Shown: piece after piece, positions 55,410-63,075 of the stretch
How positions within the stretch are numbered: position 1 is the first letter of the stretch
How the letters are laid out: each line of letters begins with the position of its first letter
Source: Anaerosphaera aminiphila DSM 21120
GTDB taxonomy: Bacteria > Bacillota > Clostridia > Tissierellales > Peptoniphilaceae
Assembly: GCF_900129925.1 (NCBI RefSeq)
Contig: NZ_FQXI01000004.1
Coordinates: forward strand, 1-64,000
Length of the DNA: 64,000 bases
Direction: 5' to 3'
Position numbers and translations under genes: made by a program
The notes under the pieces: model-generated
The model's input: the letters and a program-made list of their open reading frames with translations, nothing else
What the model was told of the DNA's origin: nothing
The model's database searches: none

Positions 55410-56363
55410 TTACTTGTCAAACATTTCGCTTACAGAAGTGTTTGCATTTATTCTTCTTATAGCACTTGCAAAAATTGGAGCAACACTTACTACTTCAATT
55501 TTACTTCCTGCCGCTTCTCTGTCAATTGCAATTGTATCTGTTATAATGAATTTTTCCATTACACTGTTTTCTATTCTTTCAAAGGCAGGTCCTGATAAAA
55601 CTCCATGAGTAGCACATCCATAGACTTTTTTTGCACCATGTTCTACTAATGCTTTTGCAGCTTGACAAATAGTTCCCGCAGTGTCTACTATGTCATCTAT
55701 TAAAATACAGCTCTTGCCCTCAATGTCTCCAATAATATTCATAACCTCTGAAACATTTGGTTTAGGTCTTCTCTTTTCTATAATTGCAATCGGTAAATTT
55801 AATTCGTTTGCAAAGGTTCTAGTTCTTGTAACTCCACCTAAATCAGGAGATACTATTACAAACTCTTCATCTTTTACTATTTCTTTAAAATATCTCGCCA
55901 AATATGGCACAGCTGTTAAATGGTCTACTGGAATATTAAAATACCCTTGAATTTGACCAGCGTGTAAATCCATTGCTACAACTCTATCAGCTCCGGCAAC
56001 TGTCAATAAATCCGCTATTAGCTTTGCTGTTATAGGTTCTCTGGCTCTGGTCTTTCTATCTTGTCTTGCATATCCATAATATGGAATAACAGCGTTTATT
56101 CTTCCCGCAGAAGCTCTTTTAAGTGCATCTAGTAAAATTAAACTCTCCATTAAGTTATTGTTCACAGGACTTGATGTAGATTGAATTAAAAATACATCTT
56201 TCCCTCTAACTGTCTCTGCAATGTCAATGGCAATTTCTCCATCTGAAAAAGTTCTTACATCACATACTCCCTTTTCAATTCCCAAATGACTACAAATATC
56301 ATCTACTAACTTAGGATTTGAATTTCCTGTAACTACAATAATATCTCCAAAACACGAATTCAT
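55410..56363 (-). CDS. prs: ribose-phosphate pyrophosphokinase
   Basis: Makes PRPP from ribose 5-phosphate and ATP for nucleotide, His and Trp synthesis. The 317-residue class I enzyme has [38 protein letters not shown], the catalytic-loop [11 protein letters not shown]-like segment (here [11 protein letters not shown]), and the PRPP motif [19 protein letters not shown] before the ATG. It follows glmU by 17 nt, linking amino-sugar nucleotide and PRPP synthesis in one operon. Confidence 0.97.
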   Translation of the reverse strand: MNSCFGDIIVVTGNSNPKLVDDICSHLGIEKGVCDVRTFSDGEIAIDIAETVRGKDVFLIQSTSSPVNNNLMESLILLDALKRASAGRINAVIPYYGYARQDRKTRAREPITAKLIADLLTVAGADRVVAMDLHAGQIQGYFNIPVDHLTAVPYLARYFKEIVKDEEFVIVSPDLGGVTRTRTFANELNLPIAIIEKRRPKPNVSEVMNIIGDIEGKSCILIDDIVDTAGTICQAAKALVEHGAKKVYGCATHGVLSGPAFERIENSVMEKFIITDTIAIDREAAGSKIEVVSVAPIFASAIRRINANTSVSEMFDK

Positions 56364-56380
56364 AATATTCCTCCTGAAAA

Positions 56381-57757
56381 TTACTTAAAACCTTTTTTCT
56401 CTACCCATCCATCTATGTTAATTTGTTTTGCTCTCTCTACAGACAACTGCCCCTCGTAAACATCTTTTGTTATAGTTGAACCTGCTGCTATATAGCCGTA
56501 GTCCTCTACTTTTACCGGCGCAACTAAATTGGCATTAGAACCTATAAATGCATGATCTCCAACTTCACTTCTGTGTTTGTTTTTCCCATCATAATTTACA
56601 AATACTACGCCACAGCCAACATTTACATTTTCACCTACATCTGCATCTCCAACATATGCCAAGTGCCCCGCTTTAGAACCGTTGCCAAAATTAGAGTTTT
56701 TAACTTCTACAAAATTTCCTATTTTTACATTTTCACCTACATTTGCATTAGGTCTTAAGTGAGCAAAAGGCCCAATCGTAGTATTGTCGCCAACAACCGA
56801 CTCCTCTATTAGAGCGTTGTCTACAGTAACTCCATCTCCAATTTTAGAATTTACTATTCTAGTATTGCCATATAGAGTACAATTTTCTCCAATACTTGTA
56901 TCCCCTTGTATTATTGCACCTGGGTATATTATAGTATCTCTTCCAATTTTTACTGTGGGCTCAATAATTACGCTATCCGGATTAATCATACTGACTCCAT
57001 CTAGCATATACTGTCTATTTACTCTTTCCTTCATTATTTCAGTGCATATTGAAAGATGATCTCTGGAGTTTACACCGAATATTTCTCTATTATCTCTAAG
57101 TCTATATCCTCCAATTCTCTTTTCCTCATCAAATAGTGTCTTTATTATATCTGTTAAGTAAAGTTCTCCCTGTGCATTGTCAGTATTTAAAGACCTAAGT
57201 GCCTCTCTTAAATCTGAACCTTTAAAGGCAAATATTCCAGAGTTGATTTCTCTTATCAGCTTTTCTTTTTCACTTGCATCTTTTTGCTCTACAATCTTAT
57301 ATATCTGTGCATCGCCATCTCTGACTATGCGTCCATATCCATAGGGATTTTCAAGATCAGCTGTTAAAATTGTACATGAAAACTTACCTTGTTCATGATA
57401 TTTTATAAATCCGTCCAAGGTTTTAGATTTTATTAAAGGAGTATCCCCATTTAATATTAGAACTGTATCTTCATCATTGTAGTCTAAATCAGCTTGCATA
57501 ACTGCAAATCCAGTTCCATATGGAATTTTTTCCCCCATTGGCTGTGTTCTAAAAATTATGTCATCATTTTGAAAATACTCATTTATTTTTTCCTTACCGT
57601 GTCCAATGATTACACTTATCTTTTCTACATCGGAATCTTTCGCACTGTTAATTACATATCCTAGCATAGGTATTCCCAAAATTTTGTGTAGCACTTTAGG
57701 AGTACTTGATTTCATTCTTGTTCCCTCTCCGGCTGCAAGAATTATAGAAACTTTCAT
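56381..57757 (-). CDS. glmU: bifunctional UDP-GlcNAc pyrophosphorylase / GlcN-1-P acetyltransferase
   Basis: Two-step synthesis of UDP-GlcNAc. The 458-residue protein has an N-terminal uridylyltransferase ([37 protein letters not shown]) and a C-terminal left-handed beta-helix acetyltransferase with many hexapeptide repeats and the catalytic His in [21 protein letters not shown]...[10 protein letters not shown]. The start is the ATG at 57757, which matches the family N-terminus; the GTG at 57769 is too close to AGAGG. Promoter at 57794-57822. First gene of glmU-prs-pth(-mfd). Confidence 0.96.
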   Translation of the reverse strand: MKVSIILAAGEGTRMKSSTPKVLHKILGIPMLGYVINSAKDSDVEKISVIIGHGKEKINEYFQNDDIIFRTQPMGEKIPYGTGFAVMQADLDYNDEDTVLILNGDTPLIKSKTLDGFIKYHEQGKFSCTILTADLENPYGYGRIVRDGDAQIYKIVEQKDASEKEKLIREINSGIFAFKGSDLREALRSLNTDNAQGELYLTDIIKTLFDEEKRIGGYRLRDNREIFGVNSRDHLSICTEIMKERVNRQYMLDGVSMINPDSVIIEPTVKIGRDTIIYPGAIIQGDTSIGENCTLYGNTRIVNSKIGDGVTVDNALIEESVVGDNTTIGPFAHLRPNANVGENVKIGNFVEVKNSNFGNGSKAGHLAYVGDADVGENVNVGCGVVFVNYDGKNKHRSEVGDHAFIGSNANLVAPVKVEDYGYIAAGSTITKDVYEGQLSVERAKQINIDGWVEKKGFK

Positions 57758-57793
57758 TAAAAAAATCACACCTCTTTACAATTTACTATTTAT

Positions 57794-57822
57794 ATTATAA
57801 CCATCACTTTTATTTTACTCAA
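57794..57822 (-). promoter_or_regulatory. glmU operon promoter
   Basis: The minus strand shows TTGAGT (57822-57817), 17-nt spacer, TATAAT (57799-57794) with TGG before it (extended -10 like). Confidence 0.7.
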
Positions 57823-57844
57823 CCACTTTTATTTTCTAACCAAC

Positions 57845-57871
57845 AAAAAACAGACTTGTAAATCCCAAGTC
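57845..57871 (-). terminator. gntR-type gene terminator
   Basis: CAGACTTG (57851-57858) pairs with CAAGTCC (57865-57871) with a G-T pair at the base, and T6 follows on the minus strand. Confidence 0.75.
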
Positions 57872-57884
57872 CATCATTTTATTA

Positions 57885-58532
57885 TTATTTTTTATAGTTA
57901 TACTCTATTGCATTTAATGTATTCGTCATATGTTGTCCCATTGCTTTTCTTGCGCCATCAGCATCTCTGTTCTTTAATGCTTTTATAATGGCGTTGTGCT
58001 CATTTATTGTTCTTTCTTGTCGCTTGGGATAATTAAGAGCGATTAATCCAAAATATCTAATTACATCGTTAAGATTTTTTGAAATTTTTACAAGCACTGT
58101 ATTTCCAGACAAGTAATAAAGATATTCATGAAACTTTCTATCTAACTGTATATATTTATTAAAATTGTCTTCTATTATTATTTTCTTTTGATTTTCGACA
58201 ATTTTTTCCAATTTTTCTATATCACTATCATCTAGTTTATCTATGCATTCCATCACTGCCAATATTTCAAGAGAGCTTCTTACTTTTTGAGTTTGAATTA
58301 TATAGTCCAGTGTAAATTCTCTAACTACATTTTTTTTATAAGGCTCATTTATTATCCACCCTTCATATGACAGTTGTTGAAAAGCTTCTCTTATTGGCGT
58401 TCTACTTATACCAAAACTCTCAGATAAATCTCTTTCATTTAAAACCTCATTAGGCTTATAATTTCCCGTAATTATATTTTCTTTTATTTTTTCATATGCA
58501 ATATCTTTATATGATTTTGGCTTGATTAGCAT
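57885..58532 (-). CDS. GntR family transcriptional regulator (FCD domain)
   Basis: 215 residues. N-terminal winged helix: IAYEKIKENIITGNYKPNEVLNERDLSESFGISRTPIREAFQQL. C-terminal all-helical FCD domain: VRSSLEILAVMEC, DRKFHEYLYYLSGN, EHNAIIKALKNRDADGARKAMGQHM, with the Asp and three His that usually bind a metal. FCD regulators sense carboxylates or similar small molecules. It lies downstream of the TRAP genes on the same strand, has its own promoter, and is the natural candidate to bind the TGGTATACCA site at 62919-62928. The start at 58532 has GGAG seven nt upstream; a GTG at 58550 is less likely. Confidence 0.93.
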   Translation of the reverse strand: MLIKPKSYKDIAYEKIKENIITGNYKPNEVLNERDLSESFGISRTPIREAFQQLSYEGWIINEPYKKNVVREFTLDYIIQTQKVRSSLEILAVMECIDKLDDSDIEKLEKIVENQKKIIIEDNFNKYIQLDRKFHEYLYYLSGNTVLVKISKNLNDVIRYFGLIALNYPKRQERTINEHNAIIKALKNRDADGARKAMGQHMTNTLNAIEYNYKK

Positions 58533-58563
58533 TTTAAAACTCCATTCCACATTATTATTACTG

Positions 58564-58591
58564 ATTATATCATTAAAAGAACACCAATCAA
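58564..58591 (-). promoter_or_regulatory. promoter of the GntR-type gene
   Basis: The minus strand shows TTGATT (58591-58586), 16-nt spacer, TATAAT (58569-58564). The -35 lies within the right-hand part of the dctM terminator. Confidence 0.6.
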
Positions 58592-58628
58592 AGAGTTATA
58601 TACAATCCTATGATTGATGTTCCTTTTA
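58574..58628 (-). terminator. TRAP operon terminator
   Basis: Long arms (about 58574-58590 and 58611-58627) pair with a few G-T positions around a 20-nt loop. A TTTT-AAT tail follows on the minus strand. It separates dctM from the regulator gene. Confidence 0.75.
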
Positions 58629-58630
58629 TA

Positions 58631-59896
58631 TTAGCTAAATAAATTAGGTAAAAATAATACAGTTTGAGGTATATAAGTTACTATTAATAAAACAATTATT
58701 AAAACTATAAGCATTGGAATTAAATATCTTAATTGATCTTTTAAAGATACCTTTGCTATAGACCCTGAAACAAACAAACACACACCTAACGGAGGCGTAC
58801 ACATGCCTATTGTCAAGTTTACAACCATTACTAATCCAAAGTGTATTAAATCAATCCCAAATGCAGCAGCAAGTGGTAAAAACAAAGGAGTAAATATTAC
58901 AATGGCACTTGTTGTATCTATAAATGTTCCAGCTATTAACAATATTATATTAATAACTAATAATAGTATAAATTTCGAATTCACATTATCACTTAAAAAA
59001 GCTCCAACTGATTGAGGTATATTATTCACAGTAATTACCCAAGTAAATAAAGAAGCAAATGCCACAACCAACAACACTTGTCCTGTTGACTTAGCTGCAT
59101 CTAATAGTATTGCAGGCAAATCTTTTAGCTTTAGCTCTTTATATACGAATACACCAACTATCAAAGCATAAAATGTTGCAACAGTTGCTGACTCAGTAGG
59201 GCTGAAAAATCCAGTCATTATACCGCCAATTATAATTATGGGCATAATTAAAGCTAATATTGCATCTTTTCCTGCAATTAAAATATCTTTTAATGGAGCT
59301 CTTTCTTCTCTTCCTATATAGTTTTTCTTCTTCCCTAAGAAGTAAGAGTAAACCATCAGGCCAATTCCCATTAAAATTCCAGGAACAAATCCTCCTATAA
59401 ACAACTTCGCCACACTGACATTTGCCATAACACCATATAGTAACAAAGGAATACTTGGTGGTATTATAGGGCCTATTGAACCTCCTGTGGCTAAGAGAGG
59501 TGCACAAAATTCTTTATCATACCCTTTCTCTATCATAATAGGAATCATTATTCCTCCTATTGCTGCAGTTGCTGCAATAGCAGAACCTGTTATAGCCGCA
59601 AAGAACATACACGCCAAGACACTTACCATAGCTAACCCACTTGGAAAATGACCTATTAGCAAATCCGCAAAATTTACAAGTCTATCACTCATTCCACCTT
59701 TGAGCATTAACCCTCCTGATAGGATAAATAGCGGTATTGCAGTTAAAGCAATACTATCTACACCAGTAAACATTCTCTGCACAACTACCAGTAAAGGATA
59801 CCCATCTGCTGCAATTTGACCTAAAGATACTATTCCCAATGAAAAAGCTATAGGTAGGCCTAATAAAAACGATATAAATAAAATCAAAATAATCAT
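58631..59896 (-). CDS. dctM: TRAP transporter large permease (DctM)
   Basis: 421 residues, about 12 membrane helices, the ion-driven translocation subunit of a tripartite ATP-independent periplasmic-type transporter. Family marks are GLPIAFSLG, ALTAIPLFILSGGLM, MFFAAITGSAIAATAAIGGIMIPIM, PIIPPSIPLLLYGV, FFSPTESATVATFYA and IGMCTPPLGVCLFV. It is the last gene of the nitrilase-DUF2848-dctP-dctQ-dctM operon; it starts 3 nt after dctQ. The substrate is not readable from this subunit. Confidence 0.96.
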   Translation of the reverse strand: MIILILFISFLLGLPIAFSLGIVSLGQIAADGYPLLVVVQRMFTGVDSIALTAIPLFILSGGLMLKGGMSDRLVNFADLLIGHFPSGLAMVSVLACMFFAAITGSAIAATAAIGGIMIPIMIEKGYDKEFCAPLLATGGSIGPIIPPSIPLLLYGVMANVSVAKLFIGGFVPGILMGIGLMVYSYFLGKKKNYIGREERAPLKDILIAGKDAILALIMPIIIIGGIMTGFFSPTESATVATFYALIVGVFVYKELKLKDLPAILLDAAKSTGQVLLVVAFASLFTWVITVNNIPQSVGAFLSDNVNSKFILLLVINIILLIAGTFIDTTSAIVIFTPLFLPLAAAFGIDLIHFGLVMVVNLTIGMCTPPLGVCLFVSGSIAKVSLKDQLRYLIPMLIVLIIVLLIVTYIPQTVLFLPNLFS

Positions 59897-59899
59897 TTA

Positions 59900-60373
59900 T
59901 TAGTCCTCCTTACTTTCTTTTCTTATATTTAGAACATTGTTTTTTATTATTTCTAAATCATATAATACTAAATAAACTGCACTAATTGGTATAGCCATAT
60001 AATAGTATGTCATTGGAATACCAATATATGGTGCTAATTGTGTTGACCCTGTTTGAGTAAATTTTATACCGAAATATACTAGGAATATAAAAAATAATAA
60101 TAAAATAATATTTATTAATAATTCTAAGTACATACTTGCTTTTTTAGAAAGAAAGCTAAAAATTATATCAATATTAAGGTGATCTCCAGTTTTCAAACAA
60201 TAGGCAGCTCCCAAAAATACTAAATAAACAAAACTTAATCGTATTACATCTTGCCCCCAAGCAACAGGATTATTAAATAAAAATCTCATTACAACTTGAA
60301 GAAATGTTACTATACCTAATACTGCTGTACTTATTATCATAGCAAACTTTAAAATTTTTTCTAAAATTTTCAT
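59900..60373 (-). CDS. dctQ: TRAP transporter small permease (DctQ)
   Basis: 157 residues with four membrane helices (about 8-30, 42-62, 80-102, 120-142). Typical DctQ features are FNNPVAWGQDVIRLSFVYLVFLGAAYCLKTGDHLNID and a C-terminal charged tail. It joins the solute receptor complex to the large permease. It sits between dctP (9-nt gap) and dctM (3-nt gap), so it is strongly coupled in expression. Confidence 0.94.
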   Translation of the reverse strand: MKILEKILKFAMIISTAVLGIVTFLQVVMRFLFNNPVAWGQDVIRLSFVYLVFLGAAYCLKTGDHLNIDIIFSFLSKKASMYLELLINIILLLFFIFLVYFGIKFTQTGSTQLAPYIGIPMTYYYMAIPISAVYLVLYDLEIIKNNVLNIRKESKED

Positions 60374-60382
60374 GACTTCCTC

Positions 60383-61420
60383 CTATTTCTTCAGAAATTC
60401 TCTAACTTCTTCAACAAACTCTGGAGAAACTATTTTTGCAACCTCTGGTTTTTTATAAATATCATTTGTTGCTTCTACAAAAGATGCCTTTTCAGGTTCA
60501 GTAACAACCATTCCATTATCTTTTATTTCTTGTAAATAACCTTCTTCTTGTTCTGATACAACTTCTCTTTGTTTTATAGCAGCTTCCTTTGAAGCGGTTT
60601 CTATTACTTTTTGCTGTTCATCAGTTAATTTGTTAAAGAAATCTAGATTCATTATCATACTTACTGCGCCATAGGTATGACCATCTAAACATAAATATTT
60701 TTGTACTTCATAAAATTTTGAAGTTGCTATACTTGCTATAGGATTCTCTTGTCCATCTACCATTCCTTGTTGAAGTGCAGTATATAATTCATTGAATGAA
60801 ACAGGAACTGCAGATGCATTTAAACTTTCCATTAAGGCAAACCAAATTGGTGCTTCTTGAACTCTAATTGATAAACCAGCCATATCTGAAACATTTTTTA
60901 TTTCTTTTTTAGAATTTGTAAAATGTCTAAAACCTAATTCTCCAAATGCTAAATGTTTAAAGCCAGCTTCTTCAAATTGTGGGTTTAATTTTTCTGATAT
61001 AATTCCGTCCAAAGCTCTATATGCTTCATCAGAATTTTCAAATAAATAAGGAATTGAAAGAATTTGAACTTCTGGTACCCATGCAGGTAATGTCCCGTCT
61101 GATGTAGCTACTGTCATTTGTATTGTTCCAAATTTAACTCCTTCTGCCGCTTCTCTTTCTCCGCCTAGAGATGCATTTGGATATACATCAATTTTAAAAT
61201 CAGAAGACTCTTTTTCAACTAATTCTTTAAATAAGTTTGCAGCTATTGTGGATTGATGCTCTTCATTTCCGACACAGGCAATTTTAATCTCAATTTTATT
61301 TCCTTCTGAGCCACTTTGTTTGTCTACCGTTTTAGAAGTATTGCTATTTTTATTCCCACACCCTACTAGTGAAATAACCATCGTACATACAGCAATTATC
61401 TTAAGTATATTTTTTTTCAT
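60383..61420 (-). CDS. dctP: TRAP transporter solute-binding lipoprotein (DctP)
   Basis: 345 residues. The lipoprotein signal ends SLVGCG (Cys about 21), so the receptor is tethered to the outer membrane face. DctP family marks: EAAEGVKFGTIQMTVATSDG, VQEAPIWFALMESLNASAVPVSFNELYTALQQGMVDGQENP, and the conserved Arg in GLSIRVQEAP that usually contacts a substrate carboxylate, so an organic acid or amide acid is likely. Its start overlaps the stop of the DUF2848 gene by 1 nt. Confidence 0.95.
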   Translation of the reverse strand: MKKNILKIIAVCTMVISLVGCGNKNSNTSKTVDKQSGSEGNKIEIKIACVGNEEHQSTIAANLFKELVEKESSDFKIDVYPNASLGGEREAAEGVKFGTIQMTVATSDGTLPAWVPEVQILSIPYLFENSDEAYRALDGIISEKLNPQFEEAGFKHLAFGELGFRHFTNSKKEIKNVSDMAGLSIRVQEAPIWFALMESLNASAVPVSFNELYTALQQGMVDGQENPIASIATSKFYEVQKYLCLDGHTYGAVSMIMNLDFFNKLTDEQQKVIETASKEAAIKQREVVSEQEEGYLQEIKDNGMVVTEPEKASFVEATNDIYKKPEVAKIVSPEFVEEVREFLKK

Positions 61421-62100
61421 TATCTTTCCTCCTCGCTAATTACAGAAATTTTATAATTTAAATCTATTTTTTTGTTTAATTTTTTATCTATCATCTCAGA
61501 CCTAAATCTAGAACCATATACAAAATTATTTTTTAAAGGCACAGTCCCTGAAAATATTATTGCATTATCAACATTTCCTATTCTATTTTCTAATTCACTA
61601 AGGATAGTCTCTACGGGCAATATATCTTTTAACGTTCCAGCCTGGTATTCTATTTCTTTATCATCTATAGTCACATAAGATCTCAACTCTATTTCATCCC
61701 AATGATCTTTTATGTGATCATAGTTCCAAACATCTTTTGATATAGGTTTTAAACAAACTTGTTTAGACTTTGGAACACTGACACTTTCAAGTTTTCTATC
61801 TGTGTGATCAGAACCTAATGCTATATAAATAGAATTATTTTTCTTTAAGATAACGTATTCACACTCTCCAGAAGTCATATCATCTACAAATTTTAAATCT
61901 ATATTTTGAGTTACAAGTTCTTTAGAGCACTCAAATATAGTAGGAATTTTTTTAGGTGGTTTAACACCTAGCTCCCTTTCAAGTTCATCAATGTGTTCTT
62001 GAGTCTTTTTAATATCTCTACCAGCGTATCCTATAATATAAACCTTGTCATAGCCAAATTCTATAACTTCACTATCTAAATTAAAATTTTTTAATTCCAA
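61420..62100 (-). CDS. DUF2848 family protein
   Basis: 226 residues of a family without a proven function. Marks I recognise are YAGRDIKKTQEHIDELERELGVKPPK, the DDMTSGECEYVIL segment, ALGSDHTDRKLESVSVPKSKQ, and KDHWDEIELRSYV. The overall layout (TSGE, GSDHTDR) suggests a fumarylacetoacetate-hydrolase-like fold, which would fit cleavage or isomerisation of an organic acid. It lies between the nitrilase gene (14-nt gap) and dctP (1-nt overlap), tying it to uptake and breakdown of the TRAP substrate. Confidence 0.85.
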   Translation of the reverse strand: MELKNFNLDSEVIEFGYDKVYIIGYAGRDIKKTQEHIDELERELGVKPPKKIPTIFECSKELVTQNIDLKFVDDMTSGECEYVILKKNNSIYIALGSDHTDRKLESVSVPKSKQVCLKPISKDVWNYDHIKDHWDEIELRSYVTIDDKEIEYQAGTLKDILPVETILSELENRIGNVDNAIIFSGTVPLKNNFVYGSRFRSEMIDKKLNKKIDLNYKISVISEEER

Positions 62101-62114
62101 AATTAAAGTACCTC

Positions 62115-62897
62115 CTATAAAGTGTATAAATCTTTTCTTCTATCTCTAAATACATTAATGCTACTTCTAATATTTTCAATAACTTTTAAATTAATAGCAC
62201 CTATTTTTACTTCCTCAACATCGTCAGGATGTAATATGTACTCACCCCAAGGATCAATTATGGCACTATGTCCTCCAAATTTTGAATTCTCTGTCATTCC
62301 CAAGCTATTAACACAAACAACAAACATTTGATTTTCAATTGCTCTCGCTCTATTTAATGTATCCCAATGCATATTTCTAACTTCGGGCCAAGCAGCTGGT
62401 AAAAATAATATTTCTATATCTTCTAGTGCTGATTTTCTAATCCATTCAGGAAATCTCACATCATAACAAATACTCAAGCCACATTTAATACCATCCATTT
62501 TGAAAATACAAAGTTCAGATCCCGATTTAAAGTATTTATTTTCGCCTGATGGAGAAAATAAATGCACTTTATTATAACTAGCTATCTCTTTACCTTCCCT
62601 ATCATATACATAACTTGTATTATACAACTCTCCATCTATTGTATTTGCAACGGATCCACCAATTATATTTACATTAAATTGTTTTGAAAGCTTGGATAGT
62701 AGATCTTTTGATCTTTTCCCTTCAATATCTGCTATTTCTTTTACATTATTTGGGAAAAAAGAAGTATTCCACATCTCTGGTAATACAATTACATCTGGAG
62801 TTTCACCTGCAGCTTCAACAATTTTCTTTTCTATCAACGCAAAATTTTTTTCTACATCTCCAAAAACTAAACTACACTGAATAATTGAAATTTTCAT
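62115..62897 (-). CDS. nitrilase superfamily carbon-nitrogen hydrolase (omega-amidase-like)
   Basis: 260 residues with the complete Glu-Lys-Cys triad: Glu41 in LPEMWN, Lys110 in YNKVHLFSP, Cys144 in ICYDVRFPEW. It also has the MHWDTLNRARAIENQ and GHSAIIDPWGE segments. The pattern is closest to omega-amidase / Nit2- and YafV-like members, which hydrolyse alpha-keto acid amides or similar linear amides; the substrate is inferred. It is the first gene of the TRAP operon. The Shine-Dalgarno AAAGGAGG lies inside one arm of the 23-bp inverted repeat upstream. Confidence 0.92.
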   Translation of the reverse strand: MKISIIQCSLVFGDVEKNFALIEKKIVEAAGETPDVIVLPEMWNTSFFPNNVKEIADIEGKRSKDLLSKLSKQFNVNIIGGSVANTIDGELYNTSYVYDREGKEIASYNKVHLFSPSGENKYFKSGSELCIFKMDGIKCGLSICYDVRFPEWIRKSALEDIEILFLPAAWPEVRNMHWDTLNRARAIENQMFVVCVNSLGMTENSKFGGHSAIIDPWGEYILHPDDVEEVKIGAINLKVIENIRSSINVFRDRRKDLYTL

Positions 62898-62901
62898 AAT
62901 A

Positions 62902-62959
62902 ACCTCCTTTAATTAGTTTGGTATACCATATACATAATACCAAACTAATTAAAGGAGGT
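62902..62959. repeat. perfect 23-bp inverted repeat over promoter and ribosome-binding site
   Basis: Arms 62902-62924 and 62937-62959 are exact reverse complements over 23 bp, with a 12-bp spacer. The left arm contains the nitrilase gene's AAAGGAGGT (minus strand); the right arm contains an identical AAAGGAGGT on the plus strand where no gene starts. Confidence 0.95.
62919..62928. promoter_or_regulatory. probable GntR/FCD operator TGGTATACCA
   Basis: A perfect 10-bp palindrome of the TGGT-N-ACCA type typical of FadR-subfamily regulators. It lies at the predicted transcription start of the TRAP operon, where a bound repressor would block transcription. Confidence 0.65.
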
Positions 62960-62962
62960 CAA
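62934..62962 (-). promoter_or_regulatory. promoter of the nitrilase-DUF2848-TRAP operon
   Basis: The minus strand reads TTGACC (62962-62957), 17-nt spacer, TATTAT (62939-62934), so transcription starts near 62927. The promoter lies within the right arm and spacer of the inverted repeat. Confidence 0.78.
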
Positions 62963-63010
62963 TCTATTTTAAAATGTTTCTTATCATTCCAATTTTTTTA
63001 TTATGTAAAC

Positions 63011-63051
63011 AAAAAAATTGTTTACAGTTTGATTTCAACTATAAACAATTT
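63011..63051 (-). terminator. S41 protease gene terminator
   Basis: On the minus strand AAATTGTTTATAGTT (63051-63037) pairs with AACTGTAAACAATTT (63029-63015) with one G-T pair, followed by TTTTG. Confidence 0.88.
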
Positions 63052-63075
63052 CTAAATTTGTATAATATTTATCTT

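Noticed and set aside
62902-62959. Reading the 23-bp inverted repeat simply as an mRNA hairpin that hides the nitrilase ribosome-binding site
   Set aside because: The best promoter places the transcript start near 62927, inside the repeat, so the normal mRNA would lack the pairing arm. The hairpin could only form in RNA coming from further upstream, and the S41 terminator stands in between. A DNA operator role is preferred.
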